From NCBI RefSeq assembly GCF_011075055.1, contig NC_058137.1:28939463-29003462 (forward strand): a DNA stretch of 64,000 nucleotides. The letters are read 5' to 3'. A program made the translations under genes and the position numbers. Under the pieces are notes generated by a model. The model was not told where the DNA came from and did no database searches. It saw nothing but the letters and a program-made list of their open reading frames with translations. Source of the stretch: Mangifera indica (Eukaryota > Streptophyta > Magnoliopsida > Sapindales > Anacardiaceae). Of this stretch, positions 49,276-62,100 are shown one piece after another; within the stretch, counting starts at the first letter, position 1, and each line of letters starts with the position of its first letter.

Positions 49276-52200
49276 GGCAACATGCATGAATTTTCTTTAT
49301 GGTTTATATAGAGTCTTTCTTGTTGCTTAATCTTTAGTTGGGCTGATTCGAACTCGAATTCAAACATTCGAGTTTATTCTGATTCAAATAGAATTCAGAA
49401 GTTAAATTATTTTCAATTAAATTTGCGTCTCAGAGTTTGGATTTTGAATTGGACCTTGTAAGCCAGTTTGTTTACACTTTGACCTGCTTAAATGCAATCT
49501 ATTAAATACACTTTCATACTTTAATTTGTGTATTTTTTTTGAAAGACAATTTTATTGGATGCAACTTTGGTTGGTAGCGTCAACATGAAACATACAAAAC
49601 TAGTCATATTTTAGGGGTGCATAAAAAATTAGTACGTCATGCAATATAATTTTTATTGGTCTATATTGATAATTTTATTGATACAGGCTGATATAGTTTT
49701 CTGAAAAGTGAGAGTAATGTTTGAGAGATTTGAAAACTTATTTTAACGTTAATTTTTTCAATAAGATATGACAGATAAAAAATACACAATATAAAACATC
49801 CATGACATGGTCGGTGCACAAATGAAATAGGCCTTTGATACACACTAATAACAAATTTTCCTCTTTTTTTAATTCATTTTTCTGTTTGTTGATGTAGGAG
49901 GTGAGGAAATTGATGATAACCCAATAGAGGAAGTGAGGCTCACAGTTCCAATTATTGATGATCCCGAACAACCAGCTTTAACTTTCCGAACATGGGTTCT
50001 GGGACTGTCTTCATGTTTCCTTTTAGCATTTGTAAACCAGTTTTTTGGTTACCGCCAGAATCAGCTGTTTGTAGGTTCAGTTTCAGCTCAAATTCTTGTC
50101 TTGCCAATCGGAAGACTAATGGCTGCAACTCTTCCAAACATACAATTCCGAATCCCTTTCACGCCATGGTTGTTTTCACTGAATCCGGGGCCCTTTAACC
50201 TGAAGGAACATGCGTTGATCACCATTTTTGCCAGCTGTGGCTTCAACGGTGTTTATGCAGCGGGCATCGTCACAATTGTCAAGGCTTTCTATCACAGACA
50301 GCTGAACCCAGTTGCTGCAATGTTGTTGGTTCAAACAATTCAGGTAGATTTTCGTAAATATGTATCGGGGTCAAGGGGGTCTGCTGATCCCATTGGTTTA
50401 GTATATATAAATAGCCTAAAATTTTTCATTGACCCTCTTAAATTTCATTATTTCTTTATTGACTTTGATTTCTTAAGTTTTATTTCTGGCCCCCCGCTGC
50501 CTGTTTGATTCCTAATTTGAGCTTGATTCGTTTGTTTTTTATTTGTAATTCAGTTGCTTGGATATGGATGGGCTGGTTTATTCAGAAAGTACCTTGTTGA
50601 TTCTCCATACAGGTGGCGGCCAGCAAACCTGGTACAGGTCTCTCTGTTCAGGTATATTCACAGCAAAACCATTTGCCAAAACCTGAAGTTTTCAGCTACT
50701 TTCTGGCACTGATATATTTGCTATCGGCAGGGCATTGCATGAAATGGAAAAGAGGCCTAGAGGAGGGGTAACCAGGCTACAATTTTTTCTCCTTGTTTCA
50801 ATAACAAGCTATGCGTACTACATCATTCCAGGCTATCTTTTCCCATCACTAAGCGCTCTCTCCTTTTTGTGTTGGATATGGAAAGACTCCATCACTGCAC
50901 AGAAGATTGATTCAGGCTTGAATGGCCTAGGCATTGGTTCTTTTGGCCTTGATTGGTCTACTGTTGCTGGCTTCTTTGGAAGTCCTCTGGCCACTCCCTT
51001 CTTTGCCATTGCTAATATATTCGTTGGGTTCTTTTTGTACCTCTGTGTGCTTGTTCCAATTTCTTACTGGTATATGATGCCCAGAAGTTCGCCTTATTTT
51101 CCTCTTACACTTTTGACTCTAATGACCAAACTTACAACATCAGCAGAATCATCAATGAGAAAACGTTCGAGTTCGACAAGGCTGGCTATGATCAGTATGG
51201 CAAACTCTGTCTTAGTATCCTGTTTGCATATACTTACGAATTTAGCTTCGCTGCGTTAATGTCTAGTCTTTCGCATGTTGCACTCTTTGATGGACAGTAA
51301 GCATAATCTTTATCAGTAAGATCTTTATTTTTCATTCTACATATTGATGTTTCTTATGAACTATGGATAATTGTCTTGTCTAGCACAATATGGAAAATGT
51401 GGAAGAAAGCAACTGGTGCGTCTTCGCTCTATGTTTGTGAAGGATTCGGTAGAAAGTTTCAGCTTCCATGGTGGGGACTCATACTGTCCTGTTTCATAGC
51501 GTTCTTCTTCACATTACCTGTTGGGGTGATTGTAGCAACCACAAACATGGTATTTTCGATTGCTTGAGTGTCATTTTATGCATATATGACATGAAGATTC
51601 GAGCTATTTCTGAATGAATTGTGTACTAAATCTACAGTAACCAGGGCTTAATGTGATTACAAAGTTGATCATTGGATACATGTAACTTGGTAGGTCTCTT
51701 GCCAATGTGGTTTTCAAGACCTATGTTTTTATCAGTATATCTCAAGTTCTCAGTTTCATTGGAGACTTCAAATTAGGCCATTATATGAAAATTTGTCTAA
51801 AATCTATGTTCATTGTACAGGTAATTCAATAAGTTTTTTCAGATTTTTTTTATGCTAATTTATTTCCTTTCACCCTGTCACTATGTGTTTTCAATTAATA
51901 GGAACTATAATTGTTTCAACTATTTGTTTTGGCACGTCTTGGTGGCTCTCACAACCGTTCCCTACATTTGTGACACAAATTTGCTATCAAAAGGGAGTCC
52001 CTGGACATATCTCGGAGATGATGTTTTTTACAATGCTTCAATCATCTAAGACATTGTAGGACCTCTCAGAATGTTTACGAAAAAAGGTGTCTATTCGAAA
52101 CTCAACCGGTTCTTTCTAATAGGCCTACTCACCCCACTTCCTAGATGACTCCTCTCACGAAAGTACCCTGAAAAGAAGTGGATCAAGAACATCCACACAC

Positions 52201-52514
52201 CGCTCATCCTTCCACGGCCACTGGGCATGCCATCAGCCAAAGCTGTGCATTGCCTGAGCTGGGGAGCTGTTGGAATCCTGTTCAACTACTACATTTTCAG
52301 GAGGTATAAATTCTGGTGGGCTAGATACAATTACATTTGATCGGCTGCTCTGGATGTTAGGTTTGCCATCATGGGTGTGTTGCTCTATATCACTCTTCAA
52401 TCTTATGACATTTTTGACCCAGAACGCTGGAGTTTGGACAACTCTGACCATTGCCCTCTGGCTAAGTGCCCCATTGCTCCTGGAATTGAAGTTCACGGAT
52501 GCCCTGTGCATTGA
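49276..52514 (+). pseudogene. OPT family transporter, OPT-C (no exon 1; frameshift, deletions, stops)
   Basis: Intron-1 homology starts near 49276 but exon 1 is absent. Exon 2 at 49901-50343 is intact ([23 protein letters not shown]). Exon 3 is 50554-50651. Exon 4, 50731-51296, has a 7 bp deletion at about 51073 after YWY, giving a frameshift. Exon 5, 51384-51549, has lost 102 bp in frame, removing the segment from KA.FGDVHTR to SFAL. Exon 6, 51638-51820, opens with TAA in place of CAA (Gln) and has a second TAA after YM. The exon 7 acceptor AG is changed (near 51893), and exon 7 has a one-base loss near 51943 plus stops such as TAA in NASII. The final stop position is kept at 52512-52514. 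No function is possible beyond an N-terminal piece. Confidence 0.94.
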
Positions 52515-53332
52515 CATTTCTTAAATTCCTCAGGAAGCTTTCAGAAATTCTCCTTTGCAATCTCCTTGAATGATATATATCGTACACATTATTTACATGT
52601 AATTTGTTAGTAAGTTTAGGCTTTCTTGATTGGCTAGAAAAAAAATCAGAAAGTGAATTGAGTCAAATTATGGTCATACTGTCTTAATATAAATTTATGT
52701 TTGATTATTAATCTTCATTGTTGTATTAATTATATTAGACTAAAATGGTATTTTATAATCTCTTTCAATTCGAATATTTGAATCAACTCAAACTTAATTC
52801 ATTCATCCAAACGAGTTTAATCAATGACTTTAAGTCAATTTGTTTAATTGGAATTTGGATAAATCAAATTAAATCCAACACTATCTGTAAACCCATATTT
52901 ACCCATTTCAAATATGGGTTGGGTAACACCTAACCCGTTTTTGATAATGGTTGCCGACAACTTGCTGGGCCCTTTTCGTTTTGCCTAAGAAAGATGCTAG
53001 GATTAAAACGTAACAATAAAACCATCTCCTAAAACAGAGAGTTACCAACACGCACAACGACGCGCGTAGGGATTTGCTCCAAAAAAACTGTTTACAACAC
53101 AAAATCAAAGTCCAACCCGAACTGTCTTTTTCATCGTTCAGATCAAAGGACTGAATCCTCAAAAAACTTCTCTTCTTCCCCAAAATTTACATGTAATTTG
53201 TAAAAACCTAACCCTGCAAATATTCCCATTTGAGACATTGTCTTTGAGCTTTAAACCTCAGTTTTTGGTGATTTTTGAGACGCCCATTCATGATTAATCA
53301 AGAGAAAGTGAGAATTTTGTAGTGGGTTTTTG
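52515..53332. other. Intergenic DNA and promoter/leader of the GT14 exon
   Basis: 52515-52745 is the shared OPT 3' flank. 53000-53330 probably holds the promoter and 5' leader of the glycosyltransferase exon. No clear TATA box was identified. Confidence 0.4.
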
Positions 53333-53822
53333 ATGGGGGCAGAGAAGCTATGGCTTTTCACTCTGTTTTCAGCTGCATTACTGTCACTCTTGTTACTGTT
53401 ACTCTACTCTTTCTCAACTTTTAGCAATTCTTCTTCAAAGCCTTTCCCTTCTATAATTCATCACGGGGCTCACTATCCTCCGGCTTTTGGTTACTATATC
53501 TCGGGGGGTAGGGGTGATAAGGACCGCATCTTTCGTTTGCTTCTCGCGACTTATCATCCGAAAAATCGGTATTTGTTGCATCTGGGAGTTGATGCGTCGG
53601 AGGAAGAGAGATTGAGGCTCGTTGCGGCGGTTATGCCGGTTCCGGCGATTCGGACTTTTGGGAATGTTGACGTTGAGGAGAAGCCTGATATACTATCTTA
53701 CATGGGGTCCAGTAATTTGGCTGCCATTCTTCGTGCGGTTGCCATTTTGTTGAAGGTTGATAAGGGTTGGAATTGGTTTGTTTATTTGAGTGCTGCTGAT
53801 TATCCTCTTGTTACTCAAGATG
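53333..53822 (+). pseudogene. GT14 family (core-2/I-branching type) glycosyltransferase, first exon only
   Basis: The frame from ATG 53333 encodes a type II membrane start (MGAEKLWLFTLFSAALLSLL), a Ser/Pro stem, FGYYISGGRGDKDRIFRLLL, YHPKNRYLLHLG, and the domain core ILRAVAILLKVDKGWNWFVY then LSAADYPLVTQD. It ends at a GT donor at 53823 in the usual first-intron position. Plant GT14 members include Golgi beta-glucuronosyltransferases acting on arabinogalactan proteins. The exon itself is undamaged. Downstream, instead of the remaining exons (LIHAFS and onward), come OPT fragments and then the OPT-D block. No second exon was found in the remaining ~10 kb, so this looks like a 5' fragment. A very long intron cannot be excluded. 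Confidence 0.8.
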
Positions 53823-54243
53823 GTATGCTTTTTTTTCTTAATTTATTTTATTTTTATATTTCAAGTGTTTGATCTTTTTGTGTTTTGGTTTAATGGGTTT
53901 TTGGTTATAAGTTGAGGGTGAATTTTTGTGGGAAACTTTGAATTGTTTTAGTCTTGGGAAATATTGAATATGATTTTAAAGGATGATACCGTTTAGTAAA
54001 GTTTTTGTCAGTTTCTTGATGGTATCCATAACACTCTTATTATCATGTTTGAGCTCAGTTGGGTTGATAGATGCCTGAGATATCATGTATGAACCTAATT
54101 AATATATGTATGATTTTGATTGAAAGTTTGTTAAATGTACACTCAAGTCTCAACACAAGAACACAAAGTATTTGCGTAGAAAACTCGAAAAAACAACAGA
54201 TAGATTATGAATGAAGCAAATTACAACGTTTGTATCTGATATA
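53823..54243. other. Remaining GT14 intron sequence
   Basis: AT-rich, with no recognised exons. OPT sequence starts abruptly at about 54244. Confidence 0.45.
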
Positions 54244-54996
54244 CTTTCGCTCTACATTTGTGAAGGATTCGGTTAACAGCTTCAGCTTCCATTTTGGGGA
54301 CTCTTACTATCCTGTTCCATAGCATTCTTCTTCACATTACCTGTTGGGGTGATTCAAGCAACCACAAACTTGGTATTTTCCATTACTTTACTGTCATTTT
54401 ATGCATATATGACCCAACGATTCGAGCTGTTTTTGATTGAATTTTGTAAAAAATCTGCAGCAACCAGGGCTTAATATGATTACAGAGTTGATCATTGGGT
54501 ACATGTATCTCGATAGACTTCTAGCCAATGTGGTTTTCAAGACCTATGGCTATATCAGTATGATTGAAGCTCTTAGTTTCGTTGAAGACTTCATATTAGG
54601 TTAGGTCACTTTATGAAAATCCCTCCGAAGTCAGAATTCATTGTATACGTAATTCAATAAGTTTTTGCTTTTCAGTTTTTTTTTATGTTAATGTCTTTCC
54701 TTTAACCCTGTCACTATGTATTTTCAATTGGTAGGAACTATAGTTGCATTAATTGTCTATTTTAGCACATCTTGTTGGCTCCTCACAATAGTTGCCCACA
54801 TTTGTGACATAAATTTGCTACCAAAGAGAAGTCCTTGAACATGTCAATGCTTCAATCATCTGGGGCATTGTAGGACCTCTTTGAGTGTTCATGAAAGAAG
54901 GTATCTACTCGAAACACAACTGGTTCTTCCTAATAGGCCTACTTGCCCCAGTTCTCGAATGACTCCTATCATGAAAGAAGTGGATTAAGAACATCC
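54244..54996 (+). pseudogene. OPT 3' fragment E1 (part of exon 5, exon 6, part of exon 7)
   Basis: Starts inside exon 5 at SLYICEGFG, with TAA in place of Lys of GKQ. The exon ends at 54372. Exon 6 begins at 54461, has a 5 bp insertion near 54600 (TTAGGTTAGGT) and a damaged donor. Exon 7 begins near 54735, loses ~30 bp around the TCPGDDVF site, and breaks at GAACATCC (54996). It is dead. Confidence 0.88.
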
Positions 54997-55152
54997 TGAT
55001 GCAAACTCTTTACATATTTCCAACGACACTGTTTAGCTAATGATTACATAATACGACAGCCATGCTAACGTTTCCTGCCTGCATTTCTCAATACTTGCAT
55101 TCTCCCTCCTTTTGTGTCAATTCACCTTATTCCTCTTGTGCAGTTTGCATCA

Positions 55153-55638
55153 GGATGTTCTTGATCCACTTCTTTTTAGGGTATTTTCGTGATAGAAGCC
55201 ATTCAAGAACTGGGGCAAATAGGCCTATTAGGAAGAACCAGTTGAGTTCCGGGTAGACATCTTCTTTCGTGAACATTCGGAGAGGTCCTACAATGCCTCA
55301 AATGATTGAAGCATTGTAGAAAACATCGTCTCTAGGACATGTCCAAAGACTTCCCGCTAACAATAAATTTGTGTCATAAATGTAGGGAACTATTATGAGG
55401 AGCCACGAGGATGTGCGAAAGTAGACAGTTGAAGCAACTATAGTTCCTACCAACTAAAAATACATAGTGACAGGGTTAAAAGAAAGACATTAGCATAAAA
55501 AAAACTGAAAAACAAAAACTTATTGAATTACCTATACAATAAACATTGATTTCAGAGGGATTTTCATATAGTGACCTAATTTGAAGTCTTCGATGATACG
55601 AGAACTTGAGACATACTGATAAAGACATAGGTCTTAAA
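55153..55638 (-). pseudogene. OPT 3' fragment E2, inverted (exon 6-7 part)
   Basis: Complement of OPT exon 7 from the same GAACATCC break (55153), through intron 6 to the middle of exon 6 (AAGACCTATG, 55638). It forms an inverted repeat with E1 around a ~130-145 bp spacer. Its sequence carries several stops and indels. Confidence 0.85.
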
Positions 55639-56398
55639 GGATTTGGTAAACAGTTTCAGCTTCCATGGTGGGGACTCGTACTTTCCTGTTTTATAGCACT
55701 CTTCTTTACATTACTTGTTGGGGTGATTGTAGCAACCACAAACATGGTATTTTGAATTACTTTACTTTCATTTTATGGATATATGACATAATGATTTGAG
55801 CTATTTTTGAATGAATTGTGTGATAAATCTGTAGCAGCCCGAGCTTAATGTGATTACAGAGTTGATTATTAGGTACATGTATTTTGGTAGGTCTCTTGCT
55901 TATGTGGTTTTCAAGACCTATGTTTTTATTTGTTTGTCTCAAGCTTTTAATTTTATCGGAGACTTTTAATTAGGTCACTATATGAAAATCCTTCTGAAAT
56001 CAATGTTCATTGTACAAGTAATTCAATAAGTCTTTGTTTTTTAGATTTTGTTTTTATGCTAATATCTTTCCTTTAACCCTGTCATTATGTATTTTCAGTT
56101 GGTAGGAACTACAGTTGTGTTAACTCTCTACTTTGGCACATCCTGGTGGATGCTCACAACAGTTCTCCACATTTGTCACACAAATTTGCTACCAGAGGGG
56201 AGTCCCTGGACATGTCCTAGAGACGATGTTTTCTACAATGCTTCAATCATCTAAGGCATTATAGGATCTCTTCGAATGTTCACGAAAGCGGGCATCTATT
56301 TGAAACTCAACTAGTTCTTCCTAGTAGGCCTACTTGCCCCAGTCCTTGGATGGCTCCTGTCATGAAAATACCCTAAAAAGAAGTGGATCAAGAGCATC
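55637..56398 (+). pseudogene. OPT 3' fragment E3 (part of exon 5, exon 6, part of exon 7)
   Basis: Resumes the plus orientation inside exon 5 at [12 protein letters not shown]. The exon ends at 55746. Exon 6 starts at 55835 with [11 protein letters not shown], and exon 7 starts at about 56101. Stops are present (for example TAA in the NASII region). It breaks at AAGAGCATC (56398), near the same exon-7 position as E1 and E2. Confidence 0.87.
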
Positions 56399-58916
56399 AT
56401 GCTATATAGATGAAGTCATTGGCAATTTCAAAGATGTCAACATTTGATGTTGGGAAGGTTTTCTCTAAAATAGGATGTGATTATTGATTTGTTTGGTTCT
56501 TGTTGATCATAATTCTAATAAAATTAAGAGGGTAAATAGCATCTCATTCAAGAACTTTAAAAACTATTTATACTTTTCTAAAATTTAGGGTTGATATTTA
56601 AGTTGAAAGACTATTTTTCATCTGGAGTTGACAAATTCTCATCTTTTAAGTAATAGACTTAAATTGAGTCAATTTGGCTTGATTGTAGCTAAATTCAAAT
56701 TGAAATTTTAATTTGATAATTCAATTTGTGTTTAATTTGAATTCTCTCTCAATAATAAAGTTCATCTTATTAGAAATATTATTTATCTGTTAATAATATT
56801 ATTTATTATACCAATAATTTTTTAATGATATTTTCAATCAAAACAGATTTGGTTTGAATTTATTATAATAGATTTAAATTAAACTCAATTTTAAGTTAAC
56901 TAATGGTATAAGTTTGAAAATTTTATTTTCTATTCATTTATTAAAGCCGTACAATACTTTTAATAGGAAAAGCTATTTTTCAATTTAAAAAAAAATAAGA
57001 AATAAATGCATAAAGTAGTTTTTTTCTTTTTGGTGGAAATAACACCGACTATTAAATGAAACTTCTTTCATGGCTTACAACTGGGATTATTTATTACATG
57101 GCCAACCATATGGAGAAATATAAGGCTTAAGTATTTGATGGAAAGATGTAAATCATGTAACGTTTTAACTTTGGTCAAATGATACCTTTTTAGTCTAAAA
57201 TGTTCACTTTCACGCTTAGATATTATTTTTAAGAGTAATATTATATATATATTTTTTAATATATAATTTGGGTATATAAATGATGTATCATCTTATGATT
57301 TAATGTTATTTTATCTTCAATTTAAAATTATTTAATCACATAAAGATATATCATATATGTACTGAAAACGTGCATACATAATTTTATTACATTTTTTTTC
57401 TTTATAAGATATCTATAATATAATTTGAGTAGTATTAAATATATAAACAATCATATATTATAATATGATTGGATAGTTTTTAATAATAAATAAAATAATA
57501 TTTAATCATATAATAATATATTATTGTTTGTTAATATAATTTTATTTCTATAATTAATAGCACTTTTAGAAATTATAGAGCTGATAGTATAAATAAATTC
57601 AATTTGACTTGGATTATTTTATATTTTCCTTTGTTTACCTCCTTTCTAATTCTCCAAGGGCGTCTTTTGAGCAACTCTTTTCTTTAATCCCTAGTGAAAT
57701 ATGATAGGTCAAATAAAAATGACCCCTATATTCAAAGCCCTATTATTTTACCATTAGCAAGAACTTTGCGGTGAATAAAAATGATTAATCAGATGTTGAT
57801 AAAACTTTGTAAAATTTTAGCCTAACATATTATTTAACTTTAGCTTTGGTAAAGACAAATGTTTTTATTGCATTTTCATCAACTTTATAAGAGTGGGAAA
57901 TACTCATTCAATCTTAATATTTATTTTATATCCATCATTGAGAAAGAATAACAAACAAGAATCATCCTCTTTTAATTAATGAGCCAATTTGAAATAATCC
58001 ATGAATCTCAACAACGAAAAAAAAAAAAAAATCCAAGCTACAAAGAGCTAGCATCTGAATACATCTCTGATTTCATCCAAATACAAATGGAACATTAAGA
58101 ATTTTCCTTCATGAAATTCTCTTTAAAAAGAAATATTACTAATTTAGTGAATGAATTCATGAAAAGATGGTTTGACCAGTCCTATGATCTTTATAGACCA
58201 ACTGATTTGCAAGAAGACGAAAACGGCAAGACGGTCATACAGATTCAATTTCTTAATGCCTCTATCAAGGCATGCAATTAATGCATGACAGAAAGACTCC
58301 CTAAAAATGCTCCAAGTAACTTGCTGCTTGTATTGGGGGTTGTTATTTTTCTGATTACTTATATGGCAACTTTGGTGAGAAAGAGTTGAAATTCTGAGAA
58401 GATGGGCACGGTTTAGGTCTAGGGTATTTATTTTGTATATCGACAATACTTCATGTACAAATAACAACAATAATGTATATTTTGATTTATAGATAAATAA
58501 ACAATTAAATCAATTAATTGTATTATAATATATCAATTTGTTTATGTTGGTTTATACTCGATGTTTGTACATATACTTTTGAATCTTATAGAGAAACCCC
58601 CTATAAATGCTCAAAGTAACATGATTATTGTATTGGGGATTGTGATTTTTGATTACTTGATAAGGAAACTTGGGTGGGAATGAGTTGAAAATTTGAGGAG
58701 ATGAACTGTTGAGTAACAATGGGTATATGTTTAAATTGAAGTTACGCCAATTTATTTGGCTCCGTCACTATATTTGTACAGCCTGCATGCCATGTAAGGA
58801 GAGTGTTGACTGTATGAAGTTGGAAAGCTGGAATTCGATAATATTAGTCGTTTATACGTCTCATTTATTAGCTATAATTAATGAGGCCGTTTTTAGGATG
58901 TTAGGTTCAAGATGAC
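56399..58916. other. Spacer and duplicated OPT upstream block before OPT-D
   Basis: 56400-56930 is unassigned. 56930-58140 matches the spacers at 44351 and 10420-11800. 58290-58870 matches the OPT promoter block. Open frames here are not coding. Confidence 0.6.
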
Positions 58917-58925
58917 TATATAAAA
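58917..58925 (+). promoter_or_regulatory. TATA box of OPT-D
   Basis: TATATAAAA, followed by the shared CCACCACCAGCTCC leader, about 240 bp before the ATG. The full ~100 bp leader segment missing from OPT-A is present. Confidence 0.62.
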
Positions 58926-59158
58926 CCACCACCAGCTCCAACAAAGTCCACAGGTTAAAAAATTATCCAAAAGGCTCATCCAAACTCCAACTGTAACCAG
59001 CCATGTTGATCTAGATTAGGCAAACTTCTGGTACAAATTCTTTTCTTTATTTTTTATATATAAAGTCTTTATCTAGTTGGCCGGACAGCCAGCCAACCAG
59101 CCAGCAATCCTTCCAGGATTGTCATTGCCTCTGCCTTCTGAGAAAAAGAGAATTGGAA

Positions 59159-62100
59159 ATGGCACATCCTTACAATTTTGAAGACACTGCTTCTGCTCAC
59201 CATTCCGAGTCTCTTGAAATTCATCAAACTGGCATCAGTGTCACTGGTAATATTTTTTTTTCTTTTTTCAGTTTCCTTTCTGGTGATTTGCCTTTGTATA
59301 GATGAATTTAATGAAGGATATGATGAACTTTAAACTGTTGCTAAACAGTTTCCAAGTATATATACATGGCGACATGCATGGATTTTCTTTGTGGTTTATA
59401 TCAGTCTTGTACAGCAGTTTCTTGTTACTTAATCTTTGGTAGGGAAGTCAAATTCAAACATTCGAATTTATTCTGATTCAAATAGAATTCAAAAGTTAAA
59501 TTATTTATGATTAAATTTGAGTCTCAAAAGTTAGGATTTTGAATTGGACCTTGTGAGTCAGTTTCTTTTTCATATTTCAGTTTCCTCCTTTGTTGAACTT
59601 TACACTTTGATTTGACCTGCTTAAATGCATTTTTAGACGTTAATTTGCGTTTATGTCGAAAGCCAATTATATTGGATACAACATTTGTTAGTAATAGGGT
59701 GTATACAAAATTAGTAGGTCATATGATATGTTCCTTACCGATTTATAATGATAATTTTATTGAAACAGAATGATATATTTTTTTTGAGAAGGGATGGGTA
59801 TATATTTGAGAGATTTTAAAACTTTTATTTTAATTTAAATTTTTTCAAAAGGTATGATAGATAAAAAATACGCAATACAGAACTTTGGTGGCAGTGTTCA
59901 TGCATGGCTAAGTCGAGGCATTCCTTGTGCATAGATGTGCGAGGGATGCAAGTGGTGATCCCGGACACGGTGCGATATTGGTGAACAAATGAATTAGGTC
60001 CTTGATACACACTATTAACAGATTTCCTTTATTCTGATTCATTTGTCTGTTTGGTGATGTTGTAGATGAGGAAATTAATGATAACCCAATAGAGGAAGTG
60101 AGGCTCACAGTTCCAATAACTGATGATCCCAAGCAGCCAGCTTTAACTTTCCGAACATGGGTTCTGGGACTATCTTCATGCTTCCTTTTAGCATTTGTGA
60201 ACCAGTTTTTTGGTTACCGCCAGAATCAGTTGTATGTAGGTTCAGTTTCAGCTCAAATTCTTGTCCTGCCAATCGGAAAACTAATGGCTGCAACTCTTCC
60301 GGACAAACAATTCCGAATCCCATTCACGGCATGGTCGTTTTCGCTGAATCCGGGACCCTTTAGCCTGAAGGAACATGCGTTGATCACCATTTTCGCTGGC
60401 TGTGGCTCGGGCAGTCCTTATGCAGTGAGCATCGTCACAATTGTCAAGGCGTTCTATCACAGACAGCTAAACCCAGTTGCTGCAATGTTGTTAGTTCAAA
60501 CAACTCAGGTACATTTTTGTGAACTTATATCGAGGTCAAGGGGTCAACTAACCCCATTGGTTTAGTATATATAAAACACCTAAAATTTTGCATTGACCTT
60601 CCTAAATTTTATTATTTCTTTATTGATTTTGATTTCTTAAGTTTTATTTTTGGGCTGTCTGTTTGATTCCTAATATGAGCTTTTGTTTTTTTATGTGTAA
60701 TTCAGTTGCTTGGATATGGATGGGCTGGTTTATTCAGAAAATACCTTGTTGATTCTCCATACATGTGGTGGCCAGCAAACCTGGTACAGGTCTCTCTGTT
60801 CAGGTATATTCACAGCAAAACCATATGCCAAAACCTGAAGTTTTCAGCTACTTCTGGCACTGATATAATTGCAATCTGCAGGGCACTGCATGAAAAGGAA
60901 AAGAGGCCTAGAGGAGGAGTAACCAGGCTACAATTTTTCCTCCTTGTTTCTATAACAAGCTATGCGTATTACATCGTTCCAGGCTATCTTTTCCCATCAC
61001 TAAGCGCTCTCTCCTTTGTGTGTTGGATATGGAAAGACTCCATCACTGCACAGAAGATTGGTTCAGGCTTGAATGGCCTAGGCATCGGTTCTTTTGGCCT
61101 TGATTGGTCTACTGTTGCTGGCTTCTTGGGAAGTCCTCTGGCCACTCCCTTCTTTGCCATTGCAAATACATTAGTTGGGTTCTTTTTGTACCTCTATGTG
61201 CTTGTTCCAATTTCTTACTGGTATAATGTATATGATGCCCAGAAATTCCCTTTATTTTCCTCTCACACTTTTGACTCCAATGGCCAAACTTACAACATCA
61301 GCAGAGTCATCAATGAGAAAACCTTCGAGTTCGACAAGGCTGGCTATGATCAGTATAGCAAACTCTATCTAAGTATCCTGTTTGCATATATTTATGGATT
61401 GAGCTTCGCTGGGTTAACGTCTAGTCTTTCGCACGTTGCACTCTTTGATGGACAGTAAGCATAATCTTTACCGTTATGATCTTGATTTTTAATTCTACAT
61501 GTTGATGTTTCTTATGAACTATGTGGATAATTGTCTTATCTAGCACAATATGGAAAATGTGGAAGAAAACAACTGCTGCGTCTAAAGCTCAATTTGGGGA
61601 TGTGCACACAAGAATAATGAAGAAGAACTATGATGAAGTGCCTCAATGGTGGTTCCAGCTTATCTTGGTTGTCTCATTCGCGCTTTCACTCTACGTTTGT
61701 GAAGGATTTGGTAAACAGCTTCAGCTTCCATGGTGGGGACTCATACTATCCTGTTCCATAGCATTCTTCTTCACATTACCTGTTGGGGTGATTCAAGCAA
61801 CCACAAACTCGGTATTTTCCATTACTGTCATTTTATGCATATATAACCCCACGATTTGAGCTATTTCCAATTGAATTGTGTTAAAAATCTGCAGCAACCA
61901 GGGCTTAATGTGATTACAGAGTTGATCATTGGGTATATGTATCCTGGTAGACCTCTTGCTAATGTGGTCTTTAAGACCTATGGCTATATCAGTATGGCTC
62001 AAGCTCTCAGTTTCATAGGAGACTTCAAATTAGGTCATTATATGAAAATCCCTCCAAAATCAATGTTCATTGTACAGGTAATTCAATAAGATTGTCAAGT

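Noticed and set aside
52091..52285. Minus-strand frames antisense to OPT-C exon 7 (also at 52233-52517)
   Set aside because: The antisense translation has no content of its own; the plus strand is homologous to OPT.
55062..55256. Plus-strand frame across the E1/E2 palindrome centre
   Set aside because: It joins spacer sequence to the antisense of OPT exon 7 and is a by-product of the inversion.
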